From Pisaster brevispinus (taxonomy: Eukaryota; Echinodermata; Asteroidea; Forcipulatida; Asteriidae): a stretch of 64,000 bases of DNA. The stretch spans positions 11,171,764 through 11,235,763 of the forward strand of contig JAMKCF010000021.1 in the NCBI GenBank assembly GCA_023634235.1, in the 5' to 3' direction. Shown piece by piece: positions 44,701 to 53,310 of this stretch (its first letter is position 1; each line of letters opens with the position of its first letter). The notes under the pieces were generated by a model. That model saw only the letters and a program-made list of their open reading frames with translations, made no database searches and was not told where the DNA came from. The position numbers and the translations under genes are program-made.

Positions 44701-47573
44701 GTTGGAAAGCGTTGTAAAATATATGACAACATTTCTTGTGAGAAGTGTTGAACCTCGTTAGTTTCTGAAGCTGAAAGACCAAATTTGTCAAATGTTAACT
44801 GACTGAAAATGTATGTTTTGTAATGTGGTACACTGAGGTCAGACGGTTTAGGTATGACCAAATCTATAAACTCTTTATCCATATTCCTTCTAACACTAGG
44901 CTTTTTGGACTTTCTTTGCCCAAGTTCAGCAAAAGCAGAAACATGAATCTGTGTATGTGAACTGCCCTCAGTGTCCATAGGGGGGTCTTTATCTGCTGCA
45001 ACAGCAAAATCATCAATGCCAGTACTAAAAAAATGCAGGAGACTTAATTGTTTCCCACTATCTGTAGGTCCACGCAAGCTAGAAAATATACTTCCAAGTG
45101 CAACTGATTCATCTGTGAAAATGTTATTCACATTTGGTCTACATAAATCACTCATCAACAAATCGAAGTGTCCAGTCAAAGAAACTTCACCAGGAGTGTA
45201 AAGCAGGCAGATGTGATAAGTATTTGAAAGTAAAGATACATCAGTGGGGTATTTGGCAATTTCTTTAAGTCCCAACTCAGTTTCTTGGTACAGTCTTATT
45301 TCTGTCCTTAAAGCATAAGAAATTGCACACAATTCAAGATGACCAGCATAAGTCCCTTGTTTTCGATTATCTTGAATTCGGTCAGAAAATGATGGGTAAG
45401 AATTATCACTGTCAATTTCTAAAAGATGTTGACGTGTTGCCTCAGGTAAAATCTCAAGGACATCAATATGAAATTCCAAGATGTCGCAAGTGCATTTTCT
45501 AACTAAAGCAGTTAGTTTATCTTCTCTCTCCTGATACACAAAATCAAGTGGTAAATGATGTACTAAGCTCCGGTGACAACTTATCAAATTGATATCTGAA
45601 TAAACTGCTATGCAACGGTACAAACAAGCACCATCTCCAAATATATTTATAACCCGTTGCTCCGGTTGCTTCAAGCCGCTTGTCAAAATTTCTAAATGAG
45701 ACAAAACCTCAGAGGGTTTTGTTTGCTGTGACATAACAGACGTCCCATGCCAACTTCTAGGAGCATCCTTGGAAGTTACAGCAGCATAGGACGCTAGGAC
45801 ATCTATGTTGTCAACAGATATCATTGTAAATGTAGACTTACTCAAATTAGAGAAATTACTCCTGGTCAACTTATGATCCTTGACCACTTCTAAAAATCTA
45901 TCCAGAGTGTCTCTTGAAACACAAAGCCCAGCTTGATTGAATATCTGCAGCAGTTTTGTTGAATGTGATAGACGTTGTAAACAATTTGCTATTACAATAT
46001 GAAATGGGTAATTGTTGCCCTCATTCAAAACAAACTGCATCATGAGAATTATGTTAATGCGTCTTTGCAACTGACGTTTTGCATGATTACCAGTAAGATC
46101 TGAAAGCACATATGTGTCAAGGGGAAAATGAGACACTTGCTTTTGCTCATTATCACTCATTGTTAAATAGCTAACCAAATTGAATATGACAGGATCAAGC
46201 ATCTTTAACAAATCAAGATACTCAAAGTTAACAACACTTAAAGGGTTGTTCTTGTAATGTTCAGTTACTTTAGAAGATTGTGACTTTAATCTAGAGTTTA
46301 AATCAGGTAAAATGGACTTCAAAGAAGTCAACAGGGTTTCCCCTGAAAGTGAGGATGGATATTTAGGTGGAGGAGATTCATCAGTAGAACTGTTCAATTT
46401 AATTTGCTGTAGACGACAAGTTGCAACGGCATCATGTAAAGCTGTCTTCAAGACTACGCTTTTGTGAATGAGAAGGGAACTTTTTTTCCGAGATTCCATG
46501 CGATGAATTTCGAGTGAAGTTCCAAATGTACTCATTAGAGAAGTTAATAGCCATCTGGCTGTCCTTAAGCAAAACTGTAAATCAAGCTCAAGATCTTTAT
46601 GAAAAGAAAGGCAACAATGAACTTCGTTTGAATACAAGTCATACAAGTCAGCCAGCAGTACTGCTTTGTGCTCCAAGGCTGAGTTAATGAAAGAAATCTT
46701 AACCTTTAAAAGGCACTGGTCTATTACATCATTATCTTCCCCGATAGTTGAGGGTGACTCAGTACTCTGAAAAGATGTTTTCATCTCTTGTAAAGAAATT
46801 AATGCAGACACCTTTCCAGAAACCAGAAGATAACATGTGTAACATAAATAGCCACTGAGAACTAAATCACGGTCTCCATGAACAGACTTCAAAATTTCTG
46901 TGGCTACTGAAAGCCCCGTATCTAGTGAAGTGCAAACATATTTTTTACTTGTACTCCGGAATATTGAATGACAAGCACAACATTTGGATTCAAACCTGTA
47001 TCTCCACAACACATTATAATGACTTTTACATAAAGGAAAGTTGTTCAGTTCACCTGTAGAAAGGTGAACTGAGAAACATAAACTGAAATCTTGCTGGGTG
47101 CACTCCATGTTATGCGAAGAGTGTAATTCACATTTAGAAAAGGTAGACAGAGCACACAAAGATCGCTTTTTCTTACGGGATTTCTCAGTGGTGTATTCTG
47201 GGTTTTTCAGTTTCTTAGATACTGAAACCTTACAGGCTTTACAAACATAGTCAACATCATTTAAATTGGCCTGGGTTTTAAACCATGCTTTCATGCTTTC
47301 GTTTTGCATGGACCCAATATGAAAATAAGCTAAACCTGTTCTACGGCAGCGTGAGCAACATCCCGGTTTCACATTTCCTCCTGGACGAGCGGATCTCTCG
47401 CCACCAGATTTCCTCACCCCAGCGAAGGTCGATTGATGCTGTAGTACGGTGAAATCCAAACAGCCTAAATAACACCCAAAAAAATGATAAAAAATAGTTA
47501 AGTAAAAGATTTTTGTTTCAAAATAAATACACATACTTCTTCCGCAGCAAATTGTGCTTTTCAACTTTGACAC
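41652..47573 (-). CDS. Transposase polyprotein: Cys-rich / OTU protease / DDE core / XPG-like nuclease, ~1,970 codons
   Basis: One uninterrupted frame of 1,973 codons. Rough residue positions: Cys-rich zinc-binding segments (CCSRC near 71, LCKSHYN and CCACHS near 175-200); OTU cysteine protease about 640-805 (GDGACLYRC with nucleophile Cys near 648, GTYAGHLEL, GHFDLL with the catalytic His); RNase H-like transposase core with GDGATIK (~1026), FLGDWHVLKNF (~1055) and GIDEAHEM (~1280) as probable D, D, E carriers; XPG/FEN1-like nuclease about 1490-1790 with VIYDMFGKRY, ILFDQVD, HEESDTQIW, SVDRDIAMIG and CSGCDFVSYFVRLGKRSFF, the last matching FEN1's SGCDY..I.GIG; then a Cys cluster. Position 47573 is GTG, not ATG. 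The N-terminus probably starts in an upstream exon: a GTATGT...TTTAG pair bounds an in-frame 72-nt intron-like stretch (47536-47465). The TAG at 41654 precedes an acidic stretch in another frame. Confidence 0.78.
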   Translation of the reverse strand: MSKLKSTICCGRSMCIYFETKIFYLTIFYHFFGCYLGCLDFTVLQHQSTFAGVRKSGGERSARPGGNVKPGCCSRCRRTGLAYFHIGSMQNESMKAWFKTQANLNDVDYVCKACKVSVSKKLKNPEYTTEKSRKKKRSLCALSTFSKCELHSSHNMECTQQDFSLCFSVHLSTGELNNFPLCKSHYNVLWRYRFESKCCACHSIFRSTSKKYVCTSLDTGLSVATEILKSVHGDRDLVLSGYLCYTCYLLVSGKVSALISLQEMKTSFQSTESPSTIGEDNDVIDQCLLKVKISFINSALEHKAVLLADLYDLYSNEVHCCLSFHKDLELDLQFCLRTARWLLTSLMSTFGTSLEIHRMESRKKSSLLIHKSVVLKTALHDAVATCRLQQIKLNSSTDESPPPKYPSSLSGETLLTSLKSILPDLNSRLKSQSSKVTEHYKNNPLSVVNFEYLDLLKMLDPVIFNLVSYLTMSDNEQKQVSHFPLDTYVLSDLTGNHAKRQLQRRINIILMMQFVLNEGNNYPFHIVIANCLQRLSHSTKLLQIFNQAGLCVSRDTLDRFLEVVKDHKLTRSNFSNLSKSTFTMISVDNIDVLASYAAVTSKDAPRSWHGTSVMSQQTKPSEVLSHLEILTSGLKQPEQRVINIFGDGACLYRCIAVYSDINLISCHRSLVHHLPLDFVYQEREDKLTALVRKCTCDILEFHIDVLEILPEATRQHLLEIDSDNSYPSFSDRIQDNRKQGTYAGHLELCAISYALRTEIRLYQETELGLKEIAKYPTDVSLLSNTYHICLLYTPGEVSLTGHFDLLMSDLCRPNVNNIFTDESVALGSIFSSLRGPTDSGKQLSLLHFFSTGIDDFAVAADKDPPMDTEGSSHTQIHVSAFAELGQRKSKKPSVRRNMDKEFIDLVIPKPSDLSVPHYKTYIFSQLTFDKFGLSASETNEVQHFSQEMLSYILQRFPTLVGKTEQTIPGFKCKLSLSCQQTCEKSSFNYLYVLNEKADSAETIKKMLGLLHKSFGVGKDINHLVIAGDGATIKILSQIKYEYGDSLGWVIPFLGDWHVLKNFQEVIMKIYWDAGLKEVAKITHKQGTLQKLQSCGNFKLTHRFIMQVYESIYAYQLKVFMAYRSQQQDSLPCLFSNEEIIDAMCDVISDMNAGENSYRSFADAEDNITSSITVPLSQEFDTFCTEMCKKFETFQFWHRFLREDCFSYIQLYIAIRSGNWYGRMAALKSMGQLFHAFDRQNYSRLIPLHLSQMYALPKPVLEHFERGAFVSNIKGYSFSSVGIDEAHEMLINKHCKSALSHSLPSDMDKVCQTIEYQSRLIESFQNQLADVKPRFQRDLSHSVIANEISNSKKYFEKMQQSNVFDTNQSPALFQAFFNTPASKVQQHNLLHFRDIGRDSLNLYIQSNILKDSSVEKPKIRRHTLQTFMKKKVTKRKINYIEKEKRLITMCYKRTIAYSEETQMPVGKLCQFLESPRAICTPGGLPYKGSKSVIYDMFGKRYTEQVISNNFSFSENERVCLIAEGMNIIYTSPLSYQKTFSDYADMLASRWIRPFYKKGYFDVRILFDQVDSQGLSPKLIERTRRDGEPPTEYEPYEEISNNSKLPNTKWITFLKNRQNKRLLCNFLSNRFVEIVQPWLTNEQQFVTAGGFALNAEYSGIKVTCNDRIHYLHNNHEESDTQIWLHVQDSTCSTIHVYSVDRDIAMIGIPLAIFNKAVVVQYRAKPGDVKYIYLNKLKDSMDRDSDLARLVEIGCDVQKVMQVLYICSGCDFVSYFVRLGKRSFFNAFFQYASFICGSLDDSMLGNLSNTDLHTDFELGLLAFYRLIGCVYFMAHRSCLHTYTSPIEMFRSLHSGSAYDNHIKFLDIIRKATWKGTYEDELLPSDGALRFHWLRSCWVSTVWARALQPIFTYPDVSKYGWKVSMEPLLVDLEWDTEENMQKIRKNVAFLTRGCSCSKSHCVNRLCCRNVSGARRLR

Positions 47574-47829
47574 TAACCAAGAAATTTTATCATGTAAAAT
47601 AAAAATGTCCAGGGGTACATGTAGTTGATGCAGGAAAGGCGAAATGCCAAGCTAAATTCAAACTCTGGAATTGTTTTATTTAATTTCTTTGTACATGTAG
47701 TTCATACTTCAAACTGCAAAAAAATACATTCAGGTTAGCTCTTTGGAAGGCTGGTTCTTACTGCATACTTGCACAGAGACATTGCAGAAAGAAACCAAAA
47801 AGAAACCAAAAGAACTTTTGATGAAATTG

Positions 47830-49809
47830 TTACTTTACCTTTCGCTTTCGCCTTTTTCGTTTCTTTCTTGCCTTGGCCATCTTCTTCTTTCTCAGTCCAC
47901 CATCCTTCTTAGCCTTTACGTAAGGAGTATCAGGTTGAGGGGGCCGAACAAGAGTTCCAATTGACGAGGAGTAACCTCTGTGGCAGGAGGATGAACGAGG
48001 GATGCAAAGAGGTTGCATTGAAGATTGAAAAAAAAGGTCGACTGTGACTGGGCGGCAACTCTTCTTTGGATGTATTTGATGAAAGCCATCACAGTCAACT
48101 TCTAAAGCCTTCTTTTTTCTCTGCACAGAAAGTAGGGGCGGATCAGAGTTACCGATACATGGTGAAGACAAATCAGAGTTACTGATACATGGTGAAGACA
48201 AAGAACTTGAAGATGACTTCTTCACCCTTTTCTTCCGAGAAAGAAGCTTCAGTTCCTTCGGGATAAAGGGTGAAACTGTTGGTTTCACAGCTGTGCCAGG
48301 AATAACCCTTACAAAATGCTCCAGGAAGACGTCTTCGATAAGCCTGGCTAGCTTAAAATTACCGTGATAATTTAAGTGAACACCATCACGGGCAAATAGA
48401 GATGGTGAAGTAAATGATTCACAAAAATCAAGAAAATTCACATGATTCGATTTGCAAACCTGGGCAAGATGAATGTTCAGATAATTAGCCTTACAGTTTA
48501 AACGATCGTCATCATGGCGTGGCAAAATGGCATTAATAAAGATCTTTGACTGTGGGAACTTGTCTTTGGCTGCCTGAATCAATAAATTAAAGTTCTTCAC
48601 ATCTCGGTGAAACACACTACAGTCCAAGTCGTTGGTCCCAACATGAAAAAGTACTATGTGCGGTGTCTTCGCTTGTGTTTCAAAATTTCTCAGCGCTCTG
48701 ACCATCCGAGGGACCGTGCACCCTGGCTTTGTTGTAACGTCGGGTAGAAACCACTCGCTTTCAATGTTACAAGGCAAGTACCTGGTGATGGAATCGCCAA
48801 AGATTTTAACCCTGTAGAATGGCAAGTCGGTTTGACTGGTGGGCCTGCGGGGTGAGGATAATAACAATAATGATCAGTAAACTTTTAAACAATAATACCT
48901 TATCATACTGATTGGTTTAAATAATAAAGACATTGGCTGTAAAATTGGTTTGTCCGATTGCCACATCCACATGTCAAACTATTATAGCCCCCGCCCCCCC
49001 CCCCCCCCCGACTGTAATCAGGCTAGCCTAAATGTGTTTTCAAACCTAGTGTTTACTAAGCAGCCATCAAAATGTGTGTTAAAATAAAAACAAAGTTAAA
49101 AGAAAACATACACTCCAACATCCGACAAAAGTCAATGATAAATCTCATTAAAAAAAAAAAATAAATAAATAAATAACAATTTTTTTTTTCAATGTGGCCT
49201 GATCTGAACTAACGTACATTGGTCTAACACACGGACACCACACGCAAAAGAAAAATTAATAATAAAATAAAATATAATAAAAAACGATCTTATGTTGTTT
49301 CAATGTGTTAATTGATCCATCTGGAACATAAATACAGATTTTGTACCGTTATAAATAAAAACAATAGGCCTAACAGGTACGATTAATTTTCTCACGAAAC
49401 TGGTGAAACACTAACTAAAGCCAATAGCTTAACAAAATCGCGAAAATCACAATAACCCACACCACAGTTACGAAACACCATAGTAATATCACTGTGTGAC
49501 GTCACTCAGTATAGCGGTGCGATAGCTGAAAACACAAAATCTCGTAGTTTTGAAATGTAAAAATCTAATAAAAACACCGCCCCGGCAGAAAGTTTTCGGG
49601 TATTGAACAATGGCAAATGCTCCAAAGAGACCGATTATAAACATCGTTAAAATGTATCTTTTGCAAAACAGTCAGGAGGTTATATCACGAAAAACTGATA
49701 TTGTAAGTACACTTTCAGGACAGATTTTAAGTCCAAAAATTACGAAATAACGGACAAAAACGATGTTATTTTACGTAATATTTCGTGAACTATGTACTCA
49801 CCAATCCAT
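47830..49809 (-). CDS. SGNH/GDSL-type hydrolase encoded within the transposon, two exons
   Basis: The main exon (48844-47830) follows a CCCCGCAG acceptor and carries all SGNH blocks: FGDSITRYL (nucleophile Ser), KPGCTVPRM (block II Gly), VLFHVGTNDL (block III, GTND) and ARDGVHLNYHG (block V, Asp and His). The C-terminal ~100 residues are Ser-rich then strongly basic (RKKKMAKARKKRKRRKRK), likely nucleic-acid binding or nuclear targeting. Exon 2 needs two bases from upstream. An ATG GAT TG followed by a GTGAGT donor at 49809-49802 supplies exactly that, giving MDW-PTSQTDLPFYRVKIF and about 340 aa; the same frame is open further upstream, so the start could be earlier (to 50040). An AATAAA on this strand near 47675 ends it before the transposase ORF. 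SGNH enzymes cleave esters; the substrate is unknown. A stand-alone SGNH protein is known as an accessory domain of some retroelements. Confidence 0.75.
49610..49702 (+). CDS. Possible 5' coding exon, plus strand
   Basis: ATG followed by 31 open codons (MANAPKRPIINIVKMYLLQN...) ending exactly at a GTAAGT donor. A palindromic CRE-like TGACGTCA lies at 49497-49504, about 110 bp upstream. It is on the strand opposite the SGNH gene, inside that gene's putative intron. No following exon was found and no family is recognised. Confidence 0.2.
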
Positions 49810-50189
49810 CTTGGCCCAGCAGTGAGCGTACGGGTTTCCCAATCGTTTTACCAGGGCTACTACCGAACACTCGTTTTTTCTCGCGCACGTCCAAGACACA
49901 CGAGAGTTGTTTTTTGCTGCAAATAAAATCCCGTGTACAGCTTCATTATAGTGGTAGCTGCGCACTGACTGCCACCACGTATTAAACTGAACTTTGTGAC
50001 TTCCTGCACTCTCTGTAACCGCAAAACCACAAACATACATTTACCGCCAATACGATCGCACGCGCGTTTCCATGCATTTGTCAAGACTGCGTTATAGTCC
50101 ACATACTGATAAGAATACAAGTTTTCCTTTTTACGGCAGCATTTTATGCAGCCTTAAACGATTTATATATTGGAAGAATATACTTTTCT

Positions 50190-50270
50190 GTGATTTCATA
50201 TGGGGGGCAAGAGGGGGGGGGCAAGGGTTCTGAGCGGGGGGGGGGGTGCAGCCCCCCCCCCCTGCCCCCT
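50190..50270. repeat. G-rich/C-rich terminal tract
   Basis: Several G7-G11 runs, then C12, separated by 'tgcag'. This is the candidate transposon right end; it could form G-quadruplex or hairpin structures. Confidence 0.6.
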
Positions 50271-50299
50271 CTCTGGTGACGCCACTGCCGGGCGTGTTG

Positions 50300-52490
50300 A
50301 CCTTGTGCAATGTGTACATCCTTCCTCCACTGTATCACATACCACACCGTGACATTGATCGAGAACTCATGAAAAGATTAATAGTGTTTCCTTGTTCAAT
50401 AAAATCAAGTGTTGAAAGCCTCTTTTTAACGTTCGTTACATCCTGTAATCTCTACCCCCGAGTGCTCCACACAGTGAGCTACAAACAACTTGAGGATAGA
50501 ATCATTAAAGTGTTTTTTGTACGTAGACACAATTGGGTTTAACTGGAACAAAAAGTAATGTACATTATTGCTTACGATAATTAGCATAGCTGAAATTTGT
50601 TTGTTGATGACGCACAGTGTTGTGCATAAAAGTGGTAATCAGTGGCCTTTGACCTTCATCCGGTGCAGTCGTTCTTAGGGTTGCCCCCGGCATTTAAATC
50701 TTCTGCCATTTTTCGTCATCCTGGATTTTTCATTAATTTTGAAGCTCAAATTGGAATATCTAAATCTTCGTCCGTGTTTTGCACCAGTTATTTTTTAAAT
50801 TTGGAGAACTCACACTTGCAAAATGTTGACTTCAAATTTAACACAGTGACTGCAATCAAGTCACCACCGCCATATTATTGTCCCCTGGATTTCCCTTCTG
50901 CTGTATGCATCACATGGAGTCGGCGTAGCAAACCAGTACTCAAATTTATTGGACACACTCTTTATCAGCGTCATCTTTTTATTCATTTTTTGCTGTTCCC
51001 AATAATGATGTTCGTGAGTAATGAAGCTTCACTATTCTCTATCCAGCAGTATCAAGGAAGAATGGAGATGTAAACAAATGCTATTGGTTGTCATTGATGC
51101 ATCGCAATCCAACTTGTCATCCATGTATCATTCACGATCACTCGTGATTTAAGCTTCACTAGAAATTGTATAAATTGCGGAAAATTAAGCCTAGGGCTTG
51201 AAAAGACTTAATATGGACGCATACTAAATAAATATACGAGCGTATTCACCACCAAACCAGTGGCTTGAATAGAATCAGTGGCATGTTTTAAATGTCATGG
51301 AGTAAATATGAGTTGTAGACAACAAAATATTTAGCACGTAATGTCTCTTTTTTGAAGTGAATATTCGTCATCCAGAATTGACCAGTGGGCTACACCTTGA
51401 ACGTCACATTGATAGGCAGATTGAGATGATGAGCACCATGTAGACAGCATAAACTTTATAGAGCAACCTGTACCTTAAGAAGAAGTTTATGATAAAATCC
51501 CTATAACCCTAATTATTCATAGCCTAGTTGAAAAACAGACTTTGAAATTGGTACTTGTCTTTACGGTTGTATACGATATACTCACTGTATGCTGTGTTTG
51601 TCTGCATTTTGAGCACTTGATAACAACTTCTCCTTTAGTCCATAAGGAAATGAACCCGATTTTGGTTCTATCTTACAACTATATAGGAAATAATCAACAT
51701 GTTGTCTAAATGTAAATATACGGCGGCCCGTATTAACTGACACGCCGTGCAAAAGCAAACCCGCCATGGCGCCTTGACACCGTTGCTTTTGCCGTGGCGC
51801 TTTTGCTTTTTGCCGTGACAGTTGTGTGCCACCGTATGTATGACACTTTGTCACGTGCATTTTAATTGTTGGAAACATGAGTGCACAAACAACCTTCACT
51901 TTGGTTTCCTGCTTGTGGCAATACTTAATTCCGAAATCGTGTATCTGGGGGGGGGGGGCTACTGCAAATCCCTTCCAATATCTGCAAGTATTTATTTATT
52001 TATTTTTTAATGTCTGGGGTTGATTAGATTTCAGACAGACATTCATTTCATGCATTGAAAAGCCGCCAATGACAAGTGGTGGTAAATTAAAAAAACTGGA
52101 GATAAAGTCAGGAACCCAACACTATCTCACGTCAAGGAAAAATTTTCGTGTCCACATAAATATTGTCTGCATTGTCGTGAGCATTATGCGAACGCCTGTG
52201 TATAACTTTCCGTTTGGAAACACATCACTCTGTCAAAGTTCGTTTAGAGTAAAACAAATTTAAAACATTGTTTTTCTCTTCGGTGTTGAGTGTCCATGTA
52301 CTGATATCGATATCGCTCCCCAATGTAAAGAAATTACTTCCTCGATAAAAACTCTGTTTGATATACTTAACAACGTACATTATAATCCTACGCAACAGAA
52401 TACTTTCATATCCGCACATATACTTGTGGTCGTTTGTGACGGTAAAAATGGCTCTCACATGACTATAGTGCTCTCGCGTGACTGCTGGCT
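50300..52490. other. Stretch without supported genes
   Basis: The 143-codon plus frame from 50642 has no ATG start, family resemblance or splice support. Only the weak caveolin B exon 1 candidate at 51586-51607 is noted here. Confidence 0.5.
51586..51607 (-). CDS. Candidate first exon of caveolin gene B
   Basis: The minus strand has an ATG at 51607 with A at -3, seven codons (MQTNTAY), one extra base and a GTGAGT donor. Phase 1 is exactly what exon 2 of gene B requires (A + AT gives Asn, then TPVYG). I scanned 35.8-38.5 kb and 50.3-54.4 kb for ATG-plus-phase-1 donor combinations, and this was the only one without an in-frame stop. A 22-nt exon can arise by chance, so this is weak. If true, the protein is 220 aa and the transposon at 38.6-50.3 kb lies in intron 1. 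Confidence 0.25.
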
Positions 52491-52519
52491 CCTGACTAAT
52501 GCCCCCATTTAAATGGGGC

Positions 52520-52605
52520 TATATACCATGCCCGATAGGGGCAGGGGGTAACCCCCACCCCTATGTTCCCATACTTTAACAAACTGTTTTCCTCTTGTAC
52601 AGAAT
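52520..52605 (+). repeat. Dispersed repeat Y, copy 2
   Basis: See 24297-24427. Contains the shared 41-bp block ending CTTGTACAGAA. Confidence 0.6.
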
Positions 52606-52854
52606 ACAAAAAAGGGAAGTTCTCGCGAGAGTATATAAAGTCGCGTAACGCTACGCTATCACCGCGACAAACATTTAAGGACTTGTCTACAAGTCTAATC
52701 GATGCGCAGAATACGGTAGAAGAGTTGTACCTTATTTCTAACTGCAGCGCACATGTAAAAATTATCACTTCGGGAAACTAAACCTTGCAGTTTCACTTTT
52801 GTTTTAAAGGGATTGGTGAACAACATAGTATAAATAATATGTTTCATGAATTTT

Positions 52855-53310
52855 GTGGCTCATGGCCGAGCGGTTAAGAGCACCGGACTCCCCCTCTAGT
52901 GTTTTGATCAGAGTGCAAGTTCGAGTTCCGGTCGTGGCAGTTGCGTCCCAGAGCAAGACACTTTACCATAATTGCGTTGTTCTTCGGATGGACATTAAGC
53001 TGTAGGTCCCGTATATACTAGGATTGGTAGTGCACGTAAAAGAACCCATCCAGGGGTCGATTTCACAAAACCCTTCCTAACTTAGGACTAGTCCTAGGCA
53101 ATGCTAGGAGATAGGACTAGTCCTAAGTTAAGACCAGGTCCTAACTTCAGATAAGACTAGTCTTATCTCTTTGTGAAATCGACCCAGAACACTTATCGTG
53201 GAAGAGTAGGGGTTAACCCCGGTGTTTCTGGTTCACATAGCATTTAGGCAATTAAGTTCACTCATGAGGTATCCTTTGTTTCATTACCAGAAATATTTAA
53301 TAATAATAAA
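52855..53310 (+). mobile_element. tRNA-derived SINE family A, copy 1, interrupted by a MITE
   Basis: tRNA-Ser/Leu-like head: TGGCCGAGCGGTTAAGAGCA (A box), GTTCGAGTTCC (B box), then GTCGTGGCAGTTGCGTCC and CAGAGCAAGACAC. The tail is an AATAAT run. The insertion at 53054-53185 splits it between 'cacgtaaaagaacccatcc' and 'gaacacttatcg'. An intact tRNA is excluded by the missing acceptor pairing. Confidence 0.85.
53054..53185. mobile_element. MITE family 5 (132 bp) nested in the SINE
   Basis: Perfect 16-bp ends GGGTCGATTTCACAAA / TTTGTGAAATCGACCC; interior of TAGGACTAGTCCTA palindromes. AG flanks both sides. Confidence 0.9.

Larger units (their letters stand above)
38551..50287 (-). mobile_element. 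Large DNA transposon, Academ-like, with OTU, transposase, XPG and SGNH modules (ends tentative)
   Basis: The coding content (41.5-49.8 kb, minus) is that of an autonomous DNA transposon. The left flank starts GTGTGACGTAACTAGA then a G-run (38551); the reverse complement of the right flank starts CAGTGGCGTCACCAGA then G-runs (ending 50287). These match at 11 of 16 aligned positions, and CCG precedes the left end and follows the right end, as a 3-bp target duplication could. G-rich ends of this kind are common on unrelated MITEs, so the boundaries are only candidates. Between the ORFs and the left end is about 3 kb of AT-rich DNA with direct duplications. Assignment to the Academ superfamily rests on a DUF6589-type transposase fused to an XPG-like nuclease. 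Confidence 0.5.

Noticed and set aside
47571..47573. Start codon of the 1,973-codon frame
   Set aside because: The triplet is GTG; cytoplasmic initiation at GTG is unlikely in an animal. The real start is probably in an upstream exon or at an internal ATG.
47465..48844. A single spliced SGNH-transposase fusion protein
   Set aside because: A good donor exists at the end of the SGNH frame (AAAG|GTAAAGT at 47838), but it is phase 0, and joining to 47464 or 47572 puts stops in frame almost at once. Two separate genes fit better, with a polyA signal between them.
50642..51073. 143-codon plus-strand ORF
   Set aside because: Starts with GTG, has no recognisable motif, no splice context and low-complexity composition.
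52855..52935. Functional tRNA-Ser/Leu gene
   Set aside because: A and B boxes are present but acceptor stem pairing and a 3' terminator are missing; the sequence continues as a SINE body.
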